A stretch of DNA of 64,000 bases, taken from NCBI GenBank assembly GCA_030685065.1, contig JAUXQH010000022.1, forward strand, positions 1 through 64,000, given 5' to 3'. Under the pieces are notes generated by a model. The model did not search any database and was not told where the DNA came from. It saw only the letters and a list, made by a program, of their open reading frames with translations. The stretch is from Pseudomonadota bacterium. GTDB lineage: Bacteria; Myxococcota_A; UBA796; SXON01. A program made the translations under genes and the position numbers. Shown one piece after another: positions 17,156 to 25,021 of this stretch (positions are counted from its first letter, which is position 1; each line of letters starts with the position of its first letter).

Positions 17156-18054
17156 GCGGCTCGGGGGAGGGCGCCCTCCCGATGCCGCCGCAGCCCGCCT
17201 CGTGGGATCGCGCCGAGCGCCGCTTCGACTTCTACGTCGAGGCGCGGCCCGTCGCGACCTACGCGTTGGTCGGCACGCTCCTTGCGATCCACCTCGCCAT
17301 CGGCGTGGCGGGGCCTTCGCGCCTGGTGTGGTGGTTCCGCCTGTTCGGGCCGCGCGCCGAGGGCCGCCTCCTGGGCTGGGGCGCGCGGGGCGGGGCCGCG
17401 GTGGCCGACGGCGAGGCGTGGCGCCTGGTGAGCTACGGGTTCCTCCACTGGGATGTGGTGCACCTGCTGGTGAACGCGCTCGCGCTCTTCGGGCTCGGCC
17501 GGCTCGGCGAGGTCGTGTTCGGGCCGGTGAGGGTGTACTGGTTGTTCCTGGTGAGCGTGGTCGGCGGCGGGCTCCTGTCGCAGACCGCCGGGCCGAGCGT
17601 CGTGTCCGCCGGCGCGAGCGGCGGGCTGTTCGGGCTGCTCGGGGCGCTGGTCGCGTTCGGGCTCGCGCGCCGCGCCCAGATGGGGCCCTCGCTCGCCGAC
17701 CTGTTCGTGCGGCGCCTGGCCCCCTGGCTGGTGCTGAACCTCGGCGCCGGCGTGCTCCTGCCCTACGCCTACCGTGCCATCACCTGGGTCCTCGCGATGG
17801 CGTACACCGCCGCGCTCCCGACGCTGCGCCCCCTCGTCCACGGGCTCCCCGGCCGCATCGCGTTCGGCGACGGCCCCTCGCTCGACAACCGCGCCCACCT
17901 CGGCGGGCTCGTCGCGGGCGCCGTCTGCGCCTTGCTCCTCGGCGACCGCATCACCGACAACCACGCGCGCACCCCCTCGGGGACCGTGGCCATGGCCCTC
18001 ACCCTGACGGTGACGCTGGCCTGGGCCGCGGGAATGGTGGCGTTGCGGCGGTGA
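17152..18054 (+). CDS. Rhomboid intramembrane serine protease (paralogue 1)
   Basis: 300 residues from the GTG at 17152, overlapping the upstream stop (GTGA). Rhomboid hallmarks: W-R-L-V-S-Y-G-F-L-H-W, H-L-L-V-N (helix 2 His/Asn), catalytic Ser156 in G-A-S-G-G and His249 in N-R-A-H-L-G-G. Between Ser and His it has about 38 residues more than the second rhomboid at 19357-20157, including an extra hydrophobic segment near residues 203-220. It cleaves transmembrane substrates in the inner membrane; the target is unknown. Last gene of the dapC-dapD-dapE-GT-rhomboid unit. Confidence 0.92.
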   Translation: MSGSGEGALPMPPQPASWDRAERRFDFYVEARPVATYALVGTLLAIHLAIGVAGPSRLVWWFRLFGPRAEGRLLGWGARGGAAVADGEAWRLVSYGFLHWDVVHLLVNALALFGLGRLGEVVFGPVRVYWLFLVSVVGGGLLSQTAGPSVVSAGASGGLFGLLGALVAFGLARRAQMGPSLADLFVRRLAPWLVLNLGAGVLLPYAYRAITWVLAMAYTAALPTLRPLVHGLPGRIAFGDGPSLDNRAHLGGLVAGAVCALLLGDRITDNHARTPSGTVAMALTLTVTLAWAAGMVALRR

Positions 18055-18459
18055 TACTGGGGCCGTGCGTCGAGCCGGGTGTACCGGACTTGGGCGCCCA
18101 AGGCCGCCCTCCGCGCTCGGCCGTCGGCCTCGGTCCGCCCGAGGCGGGCGGGACCGCCGGGCGAGGCGCCCGGCGCGCGCCGGTCGGCCGGGCGCGGGGG
18201 AGCTTGGCTTCGAGGGGTGCGAAGGGCGGGAGCGGTTTCGTCTCGCAACCGATCTCCGGTTTGACCCCCACGAAACCCGAGTTCGGTTGCGTTTCGCAAC
18301 CGGACTCACCTCTGACCCGCACGAAACCCGAGTTCGGTTGCGTTTCGCAACCGAACTCACCTTTGACCCGCACGAAACCCGAGAGCGATTGCGCGCACGT
18401 GCTGACGATCACCGTCGCGCGGCGCACCCGCTCCCGCGGTCCCGACGCCGACGCCGCGC
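18055..18459. other. Gene-free interval between convergent genes
   Basis: 405 bp between the rhomboid and ferredoxin stop codons. The first ~170 bp are GC-rich inverted segments without a recognisable gene, and the rest is occupied by the 51-bp hairpin array. No T-run typical of an intrinsic terminator was seen. Confidence 0.75.
18228..18400. repeat. 51-bp tandem array with perfect 13-bp-stem hairpins
   Basis: Units start at 18228, 18279, 18330 and 18381 (the last is truncated and decayed), exact 51-bp period. The best unit at 18330-18358 is GAGTTCGGTTGCG-TTT-CGCAACCGAACTC, a perfect 13-bp stem with a 3-nt loop. The 18279 unit differs by one base. The unit remainder is a conserved linker containing GACCCGCACGAAACCCGAG. 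The array lies between the convergent rhomboid and ferredoxin genes. Because 51 is a multiple of three, open frames run through it in several phases, but none is supported as a gene. Confidence 0.88.
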
Positions 18460-18849
18460 CTACACCAGCTCGAACGCCTTGACCTTGACCGTGCCCTTGA
18501 GGATCTCGGTGCGGCACGAGAGGCGCTGGCCAGCGGGGTACCCGGCGTCCTTGAGGGTGCCGCGCTCGCGGGCGGTGGGCTCGGAGAGGTTGTCCGCGCC
18601 CTCGAGGATGTCGACGTGGCAGGTGCCGCACGTGCTGTCCGAGCAGCCCGACGCGATCGGGTGGCGGAGCTGCCCCGAGGCGCCGAGGATGGTCGACCCG
18701 GCGTAGGTGGTGACCGACTGCTCGTCCCCCTTGGGGCCGAGGATGTGCAGGGTGATCTTCTCGGGCTCGACTTCGGGCTCGGAGGCCTTGGCCTTCTCGA
18801 TGCCGAGGAGAGCCTTGATGCGACGGCGGATACCGAACGGGCTGGGCAT
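18460..18849 (-). CDS. [2Fe-2S] ferredoxin
   Basis: 129 residues from the ATG at 18849, which has AGGAG six bases upstream. An N-terminal ~35-residue charged extension precedes a plant/adrenodoxin-type ferredoxin domain. Cluster ligands are in G-C-S-D-S-T-C-G-T-C (C-x4-C-x2-C) and the later L-S-C-R-T-E. It would carry one electron at a time to an unidentified partner. A divergent membrane protein starts only 31 bp away. Confidence 0.9.
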   Translation of the reverse strand: MPSPFGIRRRIKALLGIEKAKASEPEVEPEKITLHILGPKGDEQSVTTYAGSTILGASGQLRHPIASGCSDSTCGTCHVDILEGADNLSEPTARERGTLKDAGYPAGQRLSCRTEILKGTVKVKAFELV

Positions 18850-18880
18850 GCGTACTCCTGCGCTCGGCCGGCCCGATAAC

Positions 18881-19360
18881 ATGCATCGTGGTGAGCGAAC
18901 GCCCTTGATCGACCTCGTGACCCTCGCGCGCACCCTGCACGGCCACCTGGGGCTGCTCGCGGCGATCGCCCTGCTTCACCCGGCGATCACGCTGCGGCCG
19001 GCGCGGATGGCCCAGGCGGGCCTGCGTCCCGGCACCCGCTGGAGCGTGGCGCTGGCCACCGCCCTGGTGACCGCGACCGTGTCCGCCGGGTGGGGCCTGT
19101 ACCCGGGCTACCGCGCGGTGGACAAGCCGCGGCTGCTCAGGGGCGCCTTCGAGGTCGCGCTCCTGTTCGAGACCAAGGAGCACCTCGCCTTCTACGCGAT
19201 GGTGCTCGCGTGGGGCGGCTGCGCGCTGGTGTTCGGGCCGGCGCCCGCCTCGAGCCCCGCCGCGCGTCGCATCGCGCGGCTGTTTTTCGGGGCGTCCGCC
19301 GCGCTGGCGGTGACGGTGGGAGTGCTCGGCTCGGTCGTGGCGAGCGCGTCCGTAGGCTAA
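18881..19360 (+). CDS. Four-helix membrane protein, function unknown
   Basis: 159 residues from the ATG at 18881. Four predicted membrane segments; His residues occur near membrane boundaries (H-G-H-L-G-L-L-A-A and E-T-K-E-H-L-A-F-Y), which could bind heme, but no family was recognised. It diverges from the ferredoxin gene with 31 bp between starts, so promoters must overlap. Its stop overlaps the convergent second rhomboid by four bases. Confidence 0.65.
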   Translation: MHRGERTPLIDLVTLARTLHGHLGLLAAIALLHPAITLRPARMAQAGLRPGTRWSVALATALVTATVSAGWGLYPGYRAVDKPRLLRGAFEVALLFETKEHLAFYAMVLAWGGCALVFGPAPASSPAARRIARLFFGASAALAVTVGVLGSVVASASVG

Positions 19361-20157
19361 GGGGCCGCCCCAAAGCCCGCGTGGAACGCCACCATGCTGC
19401 CGGCCCACCCGACCGCGAGCCCGAACGCGAGCGCCATCGCGACGGTGGCCCAGGGCCAGGGCCGATGGTCGTCCGTGAGCGAGTCGCCCAGGACCAGGGC
19501 CACCACCGCCCCGGTCACGAGGCCGCCGATGTGCGCGCGGTTGTCGATGAACGGGAGCAGGATCCCGATGCCGAGGTTGAGGAGGATCCAGGGAAAGAGC
19601 TGCTTGGTGAAGACCTCGCGCAGCGGCGGGGAGAGCGAGGCCCGCCGCGACAGCCCGAACGCGACGAGCGCCCCGAGCAGCCCGAACACGCCGCCGCTGG
19701 CGCCCGCCGAGACGATCTCGACATGGGCGGTCTGGGAGAGGACGTTGCCGCCGATCACGCAGAGGAGGAACAACCAGAAGAAGCGCACCGGCCCGAACAC
19801 GACCTCGCACAGCCGCCCGAGGCCCCACAGCGCGAGGCCGTTCATGAAGAGGTGGGCCACGTCCCAGTGCAGAAAGCCGCTGCTCACCAGGCGCCACACC
19901 TCGCCCTCGGCGACGAGCGCGCCGTCCCGCGCCCCGAGGGCCACCATGATCTCGGCGGGACGGAGCCCGAAGATGCGCTGCCACGTGCCCGAATCGGACG
20001 GGACGAGAACGCCGCCGAGGACGTGGATCGCGATGAGCAGGCCGAGCAGCACCACGGTGGCGCGCGGCGGCTGGGCGAGGCGGACGATGAAGCGGCGCTC
20101 GGCGTCGAGCCAGGCCTTCGGGAGGGGGCCGCGGCGCGGCGGTTCGAGCGTGTCCAT
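19357..20157 (-). CDS. Rhomboid intramembrane serine protease (paralogue 2)
   Basis: 266 residues from the ATG at 20157. Close paralogue of the 17152-18054 protein: shared W-R-L-V-S-x-G-F-L-H-W-D-V, G-E/C-E-V-V-F-G-P-V-R and G-L-L-G-A-L-V-A-F-G-L segments. Catalytic Ser154 is in G-A-S-G-G and His209 in N-R-A-H-I-G-G, 55 residues apart. It lacks the extra segment of paralogue 1 and has the compact core. Both lie within 3 kb and flank the ferredoxin and membrane-protein genes. Confidence 0.92.
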   Translation of the reverse strand: MDTLEPPRRGPLPKAWLDAERRFIVRLAQPPRATVVLLGLLIAIHVLGGVLVPSDSGTWQRIFGLRPAEIMVALGARDGALVAEGEVWRLVSSGFLHWDVAHLFMNGLALWGLGRLCEVVFGPVRFFWLFLLCVIGGNVLSQTAHVEIVSAGASGGVFGLLGALVAFGLSRRASLSPPLREVFTKQLFPWILLNLGIGILLPFIDNRAHIGGLVTGAVVALVLGDSLTDDHRPWPWATVAMALAFGLAVGWAGSMVAFHAGFGAAP

Positions 20158-20264
20158 GAAGCCTCGGGGCGCGGAGGGGGGGCGGGCCCGTCCTCTTCCA
20201 CTACGCACGGAAGCGCCCGGAGTCGCGCGGAAAACGCGGGCGACGTGACGCCGGCCCGCCGACC

Positions 20265-21521
20265 TCACCCCACGCGATCGCCGCTCCGCCCCTCGGCGCC
20301 CTGCAGGATCGCCTCCCCACCACCCCGAACCGCGCCCCCGTACAGGATCGCGGTGGCCACGCTGCCGGCCACGAACACGAGCGCCCAATGCGGGCCCGCG
20401 CCCAGGTGCTCCAGGCTGAGCATGCCCAGGAGCGGGGCGAGCATGAACGCCAGCGCGTACCCCGACGTGTAGAGGCCCATGTACTGGCCGCGCTGCCCCT
20501 CGGGCGCCACCTCGGCGACGTACGCGGTGGACGTGGGCGAGAACACCATCTCGCCGAAGCTCCAGACCACCACCGAGGCGATCACGCCCCACACATCGTG
20601 CACAAGGCCGAGCGCGCCGAAGCCAAGCGCGTAGAGGAACGCGCCCAGGGCGAGGGTGCGGTGCGGATCCCAGCGCGCGATGGCCGCGGTGAGCGGCACC
20701 TCCAACGCGACGATCAGCACGGTGTTGATGGTGAACAGCAGGCCGTAGGTCGTGGTGGACAAGCCGAGGTCGTCGACCAGGAACACGGCCATCGAGGACT
20801 CCCCCTGAAAGGCCACCATGGCGAGCACTACCAGCCCCACCAGGAACGCCCGCATGCGCGGGTCGCGCAGCGCCACGAGCCCGTCCGAGGGCGCTGACAC
20901 CACCGGGGCCTCGGCGGCCACCGCATCTCCGGATCCCCCCTTCGCCGGGGCAACGCCGCCCAGCCCGACCCCGATGAGCACCGCCGCGGCGAGCAGGCTG
21001 GTGATCCCGTCCACCACGAACACCGCGCGGAAGTCCCACGCCGCGAGCAGCCCTCCCACCGCGGGCCCGATGCTCATGCCGAGGTTGATGGCCATCCGGA
21101 TGAGGGCATACGCCTGCCGACGCTGGCCCGGCTCCACCAGCTCCGCCGTGACGCTCAGGCCCGCGGGCCGATAGGCCTCGGACGTGGCCGACCAGGCCAT
21201 CGTGAGCAGCACAACGCTCGTCGGCGTGCTCGCCAGCGGAAAGGCCACCTGCAGGAGTCCGGTGAGCGCGAGCGAGGCCTGCATCACCCGCCTCGCCCCG
21301 ACCCGGTCGATGAGCCGGCCCGCGATCGGTCCCATCAGCAGCGCGACGCCGCCGTACGCGGCGAGCACGGCCCCCGCCTCGCTGACGCTGAAGCCCGCGT
21401 CCCGCGTGAGGTAGAGCACGAGGAAGGGCAGGGCCATCGTGCCGGTGCGGTTCACCAGCGTGGCGAAGAACAGCACCCAGATGGAGCGCGGCAAATTCCA
21501 CAGATCGCGCCAAGCCTGCAT
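20265..21521 (-). CDS. MFS drug/metabolite exporter
   Basis: 418 residues, twelve hydrophobic segments. MFS motif A is visible after the second helix as G-P-I-A-G-R-L-I-D-R-V-G-A-R-R, and the half-repeat analogue follows helix eight. A cytoplasmic Ala/Gly-rich loop separates the halves. The layout is that of DHA1-type (MdtH/YitG-like) proton antiporters. Substrate not predictable. Upstream on the same strand is a methyltransferase gene, 58 bp away. Confidence 0.85.
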   Translation of the reverse strand: MQAWRDLWNLPRSIWVLFFATLVNRTGTMALPFLVLYLTRDAGFSVSEAGAVLAAYGGVALLMGPIAGRLIDRVGARRVMQASLALTGLLQVAFPLASTPTSVVLLTMAWSATSEAYRPAGLSVTAELVEPGQRRQAYALIRMAINLGMSIGPAVGGLLAAWDFRAVFVVDGITSLLAAAVLIGVGLGGVAPAKGGSGDAVAAEAPVVSAPSDGLVALRDPRMRAFLVGLVVLAMVAFQGESSMAVFLVDDLGLSTTTYGLLFTINTVLIVALEVPLTAAIARWDPHRTLALGAFLYALGFGALGLVHDVWGVIASVVVWSFGEMVFSPTSTAYVAEVAPEGQRGQYMGLYTSGYALAFMLAPLLGMLSLEHLGAGPHWALVFVAGSVATAILYGGAVRGGGEAILQGAEGRSGDRVG

Positions 21522-21579
21522 GCGGGCGCACCCTACCGCGGCGGCCCCGCCACCGCCGCCGTTTCCCGCTCCGCACCCC

Positions 21580-22446
21580 TCACCCGAACCACGCCCCGAT
21601 TCGCCGTGCGGGATCGGCCTCTCCGCGCCTCACCACCTCGACCTCCGCCTCGGGACACGCCTCGGCCACCCGCGCCGCGGTGACCCCCACCAGATCGACA
21701 TCGCCACGCTTGAAGGCCTGGCCCGCCTCGTTGAGCTCGATGCCGACGGCGCGACGGCCCTCCGCCGCCGCCGCCACGACGAAGCTGCCGGCCCCGCAGG
21801 CGTTGTCGAGCACCAGATCTCCCGGCGAGGACCAGGTCCGCACGAGGTAGCGGCCGAGCGCCACGGGCTTCTGGGTGGGGTGCCACACGGGGCCCTCGGA
21901 CTCCGCGGTCTTGTAGTAGATGACATCCGTCGGGTAGCGGCCGCCCTCGGATCGGACATGGACCGGGCGGAAGTCGCCGTAGGACCCGGTGAGCTGATCC
22001 TTCCGCACGCCCTTGTCGTACGCGGCGCCCTCTCCCATCTGCGGAAAGTAGGGGGGCTGGCCGGCGTAGAACACGCAGATGTCCTCGTGCCGCCGCAGCG
22101 GCTGCTTCTTCGCGTTGAGAAAGTTGGTCGCCTTGCTCTTCACCCAGACGAGCTTGAAGCGGAACCAACCCTCCTGCGACAGGATGATCCGCGCGGTGAA
22201 CGGCCCCTGACACGTCAGCACGACCACGCCCCGGGGCGCCAGGATGCGACGGTACTCGGTCCACAGCGCGTCGAGCGAGATGACGCTGTCCCAGGGGTTC
22301 TGGGTGGTGCCGTACGGGAGGTCGCACAGCACCAGGCGCACGCAGCCGTCGGGGACCGCGCGGAGGGCGCGCAGGCAATCGTCCTCGACGAGCAGGACGC
22401 GGGGCCGGGACGTCGGGTCCGCCGGTGTCGCGGGCGCCTCGGCCAC
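21580..22446 (-). CDS. Orphan DNA methyltransferase, N4/N6 beta class
   Basis: 288 residues from the GTG at 22446, immediately after the stop of the acyltransferase-like gene. Motif IV reads D42-L-P-Y45-G (DPPY variant), placed before motif I, L-D-N-A-C-G-A-G-S-F; this order defines the beta class (N6-adenine or N4-cytosine). H-P-T-Q-K-P precedes motif I as usual. No restriction endonuclease gene lies nearby, so it is probably a solitary methylase with a regulatory or phage-derived origin. The target sequence is unknown. Confidence 0.88.
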   Translation of the reverse strand: MAEAPATPADPTSRPRVLLVEDDCLRALRAVPDGCVRLVLCDLPYGTTQNPWDSVISLDALWTEYRRILAPRGVVVLTCQGPFTARIILSQEGWFRFKLVWVKSKATNFLNAKKQPLRRHEDICVFYAGQPPYFPQMGEGAAYDKGVRKDQLTGSYGDFRPVHVRSEGGRYPTDVIYYKTAESEGPVWHPTQKPVALGRYLVRTWSSPGDLVLDNACGAGSFVVAAAAEGRRAVGIELNEAGQAFKRGDVDLVGVTAARVAEACPEAEVEVVRRGEADPARRIGAWFG

Positions 22447-23304
22447 CTACGCGGGCCGCCGCTCGCCGTCAGCGCCGAACGCCGCCGCGGGATCCCTCAG
22501 GATGGCACCGAAGCGGGCCGCGATCCGCGCGCCCATCACGCCGTCGATCAGGCGGTGGTCGAAGAGAAACAACACCGGCAGCATCGGACGCACCGCGGGC
22601 GCGCCGTCCAGCACCACGACCTCCTGCTGGATCGAGGTCACGCCCCAGAACGTGCCGATGTGCACCAGCCGCTGGGGGATGGCGATGTCCGCGCCGCGGA
22701 AGATCATGCCGGGGGTCTTCCCGATGGCGGCACCGGCGTTGGAGAGGGCGGTGGTGACGGGGTAGCGGCCGTAGATCCGCTCGGCGAGCGCCGAACGGTC
22801 CATCGCGCGATCGATGGTGGCGAGCGTGGCGTCGACCACGCGCTGGGGCGCCCCCTCGAGGATGCCGAGCAGCTGCCGCATGAACGGATTCTCGGTGGCG
22901 CCGGCCCGCTCCGCGCGCACCGTGGCTCGCGACGCCGCCGCGACCTCGCGGAGCGAGAGCGTCTCCACCTTCTCCACCAGGGCCATGCCGACCTCGCGGC
23001 GCTCCCCGGCGGCGTGCCCCAGCAGGTTGACCGGCATCGCGATGCCGACATGCTCCGAGGTGACGATGCGGCGGCCCACGATCCGGGCGTTGGCCTGGGG
23101 GTGCTCCTCGAGCACGCGCCCGATCGTCGCGGCGATCAGCGCGCCCACGGACACCCGGGGCTCCCCGAGCCCCTCGAGGTAGGCCAGCGCGCCCGAGAAC
23201 TCCACGGCGAAGTTGACCGTGACGTAGGGGTTGCTCGGCCAGGCGAACCACCAGAGCAGTGCCCGCCGGGCGACGGAAGGGTCGGGCACGGGGCGAAGGG
23301 CCAT
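22447..23304 (-). CDS. Stand-alone 2-oxoacid dehydrogenase E2-type acyltransferase
   Basis: 285 residues, corresponding to the catalytic domain of dihydrolipoamide acyltransferases. The active-site signature D-H-R-L-I-D-G is present near residue 252, and upstream segments (V-G-I-A-M-P-V-N-L, I-G-T-F-W-G-V) match the E2/CAT-like fold. No lipoyl or peripheral-subunit-binding domain is encoded and no E1/E3 genes lie nearby, so it is unlikely to be part of a normal dehydrogenase complex. A CoA-dependent acyltransferase acting on another substrate is likely. It abuts the DNA methyltransferase gene, so they may be coupled. Confidence 0.82.
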   Translation of the reverse strand: MALRPVPDPSVARRALLWWFAWPSNPYVTVNFAVEFSGALAYLEGLGEPRVSVGALIAATIGRVLEEHPQANARIVGRRIVTSEHVGIAMPVNLLGHAAGERREVGMALVEKVETLSLREVAAASRATVRAERAGATENPFMRQLLGILEGAPQRVVDATLATIDRAMDRSALAERIYGRYPVTTALSNAGAAIGKTPGMIFRGADIAIPQRLVHIGTFWGVTSIQQEVVVLDGAPAVRPMLPVLFLFDHRLIDGVMGARIAARFGAILRDPAAAFGADGERRPA

Positions 23305-23372
23305 CTTCGCCCCATAACCGCATGAATGCGCGGTGCGGACGGGCCCGCCCCTCCCGAGGAGGGCCCCCGCCC

Positions 23373-24863
23373 CTACCGCCCGCGGCGCGCGCGGACCCGA
23401 TCGAGATCGGCGCGCTGGAACAGGCCGTCGGCGCCCTCGTCGAGGTCCGCGAAGCCGGCGGTGGCCGTGGCCCGGGCCAGGCGCGGGTCGGACGCGGCGA
23501 GCTCGAGGAACCGCCGTTCCACGCCCTGGAGGCGGCCCCGGATGGACGACGCGGAGGCGCCCGGGAGCAGCACGCCGAAGCCGTGGTCTCCCACGCGGCC
23601 CACGATGTCGGTGGTGCGGAGCGCCTCGCGCAGGGCCCGCGCGAGGATGCGGACCGCGGCCCCGGTGGCGGCGCTGCCGTGGGTGCGGCGCAGGGCCGCG
23701 GGCTCATCCAGATCGATGCGCGCGACGGCCAGCGGCTGCCGCGTGCGCCGGGCGATGGCGGTTTCCCGCTCGGCGGCCCGGATCAGCGCGACGCGGGGCA
23801 GCACCCCGGTCGAGCGCTCGGCCGCACGGAGCTCGCTGTCCAGCCGCGCGCGCTCAAGCAGCGCGAGCCCCTGGATCCGCAAGCGGTCGACCGGGAGGCT
23901 CGCCGGGAGCACGAGCTCGATGAGGCCGACCGGGAGCTCGTCCGCCACGAGGACGCGCGGGAGGTCCCACCAGTCGGGGTGGCCCCGCAGCACCAGCGCG
24001 AGCTCTGCCGCGTGCGGGCCGGCCAACACGACGAGCGTGGGATCGATCTCCTCGAGGGTCGCCAGGAGCGAGGCGCGCCCGTGGAGCACCGACACCTCGA
24101 CCGGGAGGCCCGCGAGCGCCTGCACCCACCGCTTCGCCACGGCCTCGGCGGGGCCGACGAGCAGCAGGCGATCGGGGTCACCGGAGGTCAGGGCGCTGAC
24201 GCGCACGCGCGCGGCGAGGGTCCGCAGCTCGAGCGGCGCCGCGAAGTAGGCCAGGGCGCCGGCGCGGGCGGCGGCGAGGCGGCACGGGACGTCATCGTCG
24301 TGACCCCAGGCGTACCGAGGCACGTCGGCAAACCGCTCGGCGCCGCCGATCTCGAGGCTACCGGCATCGACGCCCGCGCCGGAGCCGCCCGCGCCGGAGC
24401 CGCCCGCGCCGGCGCCCACCTTGTCGAACGCCGCGATCGGGAGCACCACGGCGAGCGGAGCCTCTTGACGGGCCGCCTCGACGGCGGCGTCGATCGTCGG
24501 CACGAAGCGCAACAGCGGATCGCCGCCGCCCTCGGGCTCCGCCACGCCCACCACGAGGATCCGCCGCAGCGCCTCGGCCGTGGGGTCGATCGCCCGGCAG
24601 GCGTCGAGCAGCCCCGTGAGGGCGTCCGCGCCACCCCCCGCCTCCATCGCCCGCGCGGCGGCAGCGGCCACCTGCTCCACGTGGTCGAGGTGCAGCGAGC
24701 GGGCGGTCTTCTGCACGCGCTCGAGCATCTCGCCCACGGCGTCACGCAGGTCCGCATCCCCGCCGACCATCCCCGCGAGATGGCTGGCCTCCAACGCCTG
24801 TGATCGCAGCACCTCGGCGAAGCTCTCACGCAGGCGCTCGCTGTCCGCTCGTTGCACCGCCAT
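23373..24863 (-). CDS. Multi-domain signalling protein with degenerate GGDEF domain
   Basis: 496 residues, ATG at 24863. An N-terminal helical region (~1-95) is followed by two receiver-like alpha/beta domains (R-I-L-V-V-G-V near 103 and D-R-L-L-L-V-G near 231), separated by a Gly/Ala/Ser linker encoded by a 15-bp microsatellite. The C-terminal ~160 residues align with a GGDEF domain, but the signature reads V-G-D-H-G-F instead of G-G-D-E-F, so c-di-GMP synthesis is unlikely. A role as c-di-GMP/GTP sensor or scaffold is inferred. The receiver domains do not show a convincing phosphoacceptor pocket. Confidence 0.72.
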   Translation of the reverse strand: MAVQRADSERLRESFAEVLRSQALEASHLAGMVGGDADLRDAVGEMLERVQKTARSLHLDHVEQVAAAAARAMEAGGGADALTGLLDACRAIDPTAEALRRILVVGVAEPEGGGDPLLRFVPTIDAAVEAARQEAPLAVVLPIAAFDKVGAGAGGSGAGGSGAGVDAGSLEIGGAERFADVPRYAWGHDDDVPCRLAAARAGALAYFAAPLELRTLAARVRVSALTSGDPDRLLLVGPAEAVAKRWVQALAGLPVEVSVLHGRASLLATLEEIDPTLVVLAGPHAAELALVLRGHPDWWDLPRVLVADELPVGLIELVLPASLPVDRLRIQGLALLERARLDSELRAAERSTGVLPRVALIRAAERETAIARRTRQPLAVARIDLDEPAALRRTHGSAATGAAVRILARALREALRTTDIVGRVGDHGFGVLLPGASASSIRGRLQGVERRFLELAASDPRLARATATAGFADLDEGADGLFQRADLDRVRARRGR

Positions 24864-25021
24864 TGGGCCCCTCGAGCCTTCGGCAATAGCACCGTCCGGC
24901 CGCCTGCGCGCCTAGAAACCCGACAAGCCCTTTCGCCCGGACGATCCACGCGGTACAACCCGCAGCCCATGACTCTCCGGAAGACGCCGCGCGGCCGAAA
25001 TGGTTCTCCCGGTTCCGGAGG

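Noticed and set aside
18228..18400. CRISPR array
   Set aside because: Units are contiguous 51-bp repeats without unique spacers and there are no cas genes in the window; the same holds for 27138-27373 and 56637-56840.
17128..18706. Open frames with 17-residue repeats through the 18-kb array (both strands)
   Set aside because: They exist only because the unit is 51 bp; they overlap real genes in other frames and show no start context or family signal.
24864..25021. Riboswitch or leader before the DASS carrier
   Set aside because: No conserved stem-loop pattern could be recognised in this 158-bp gap.
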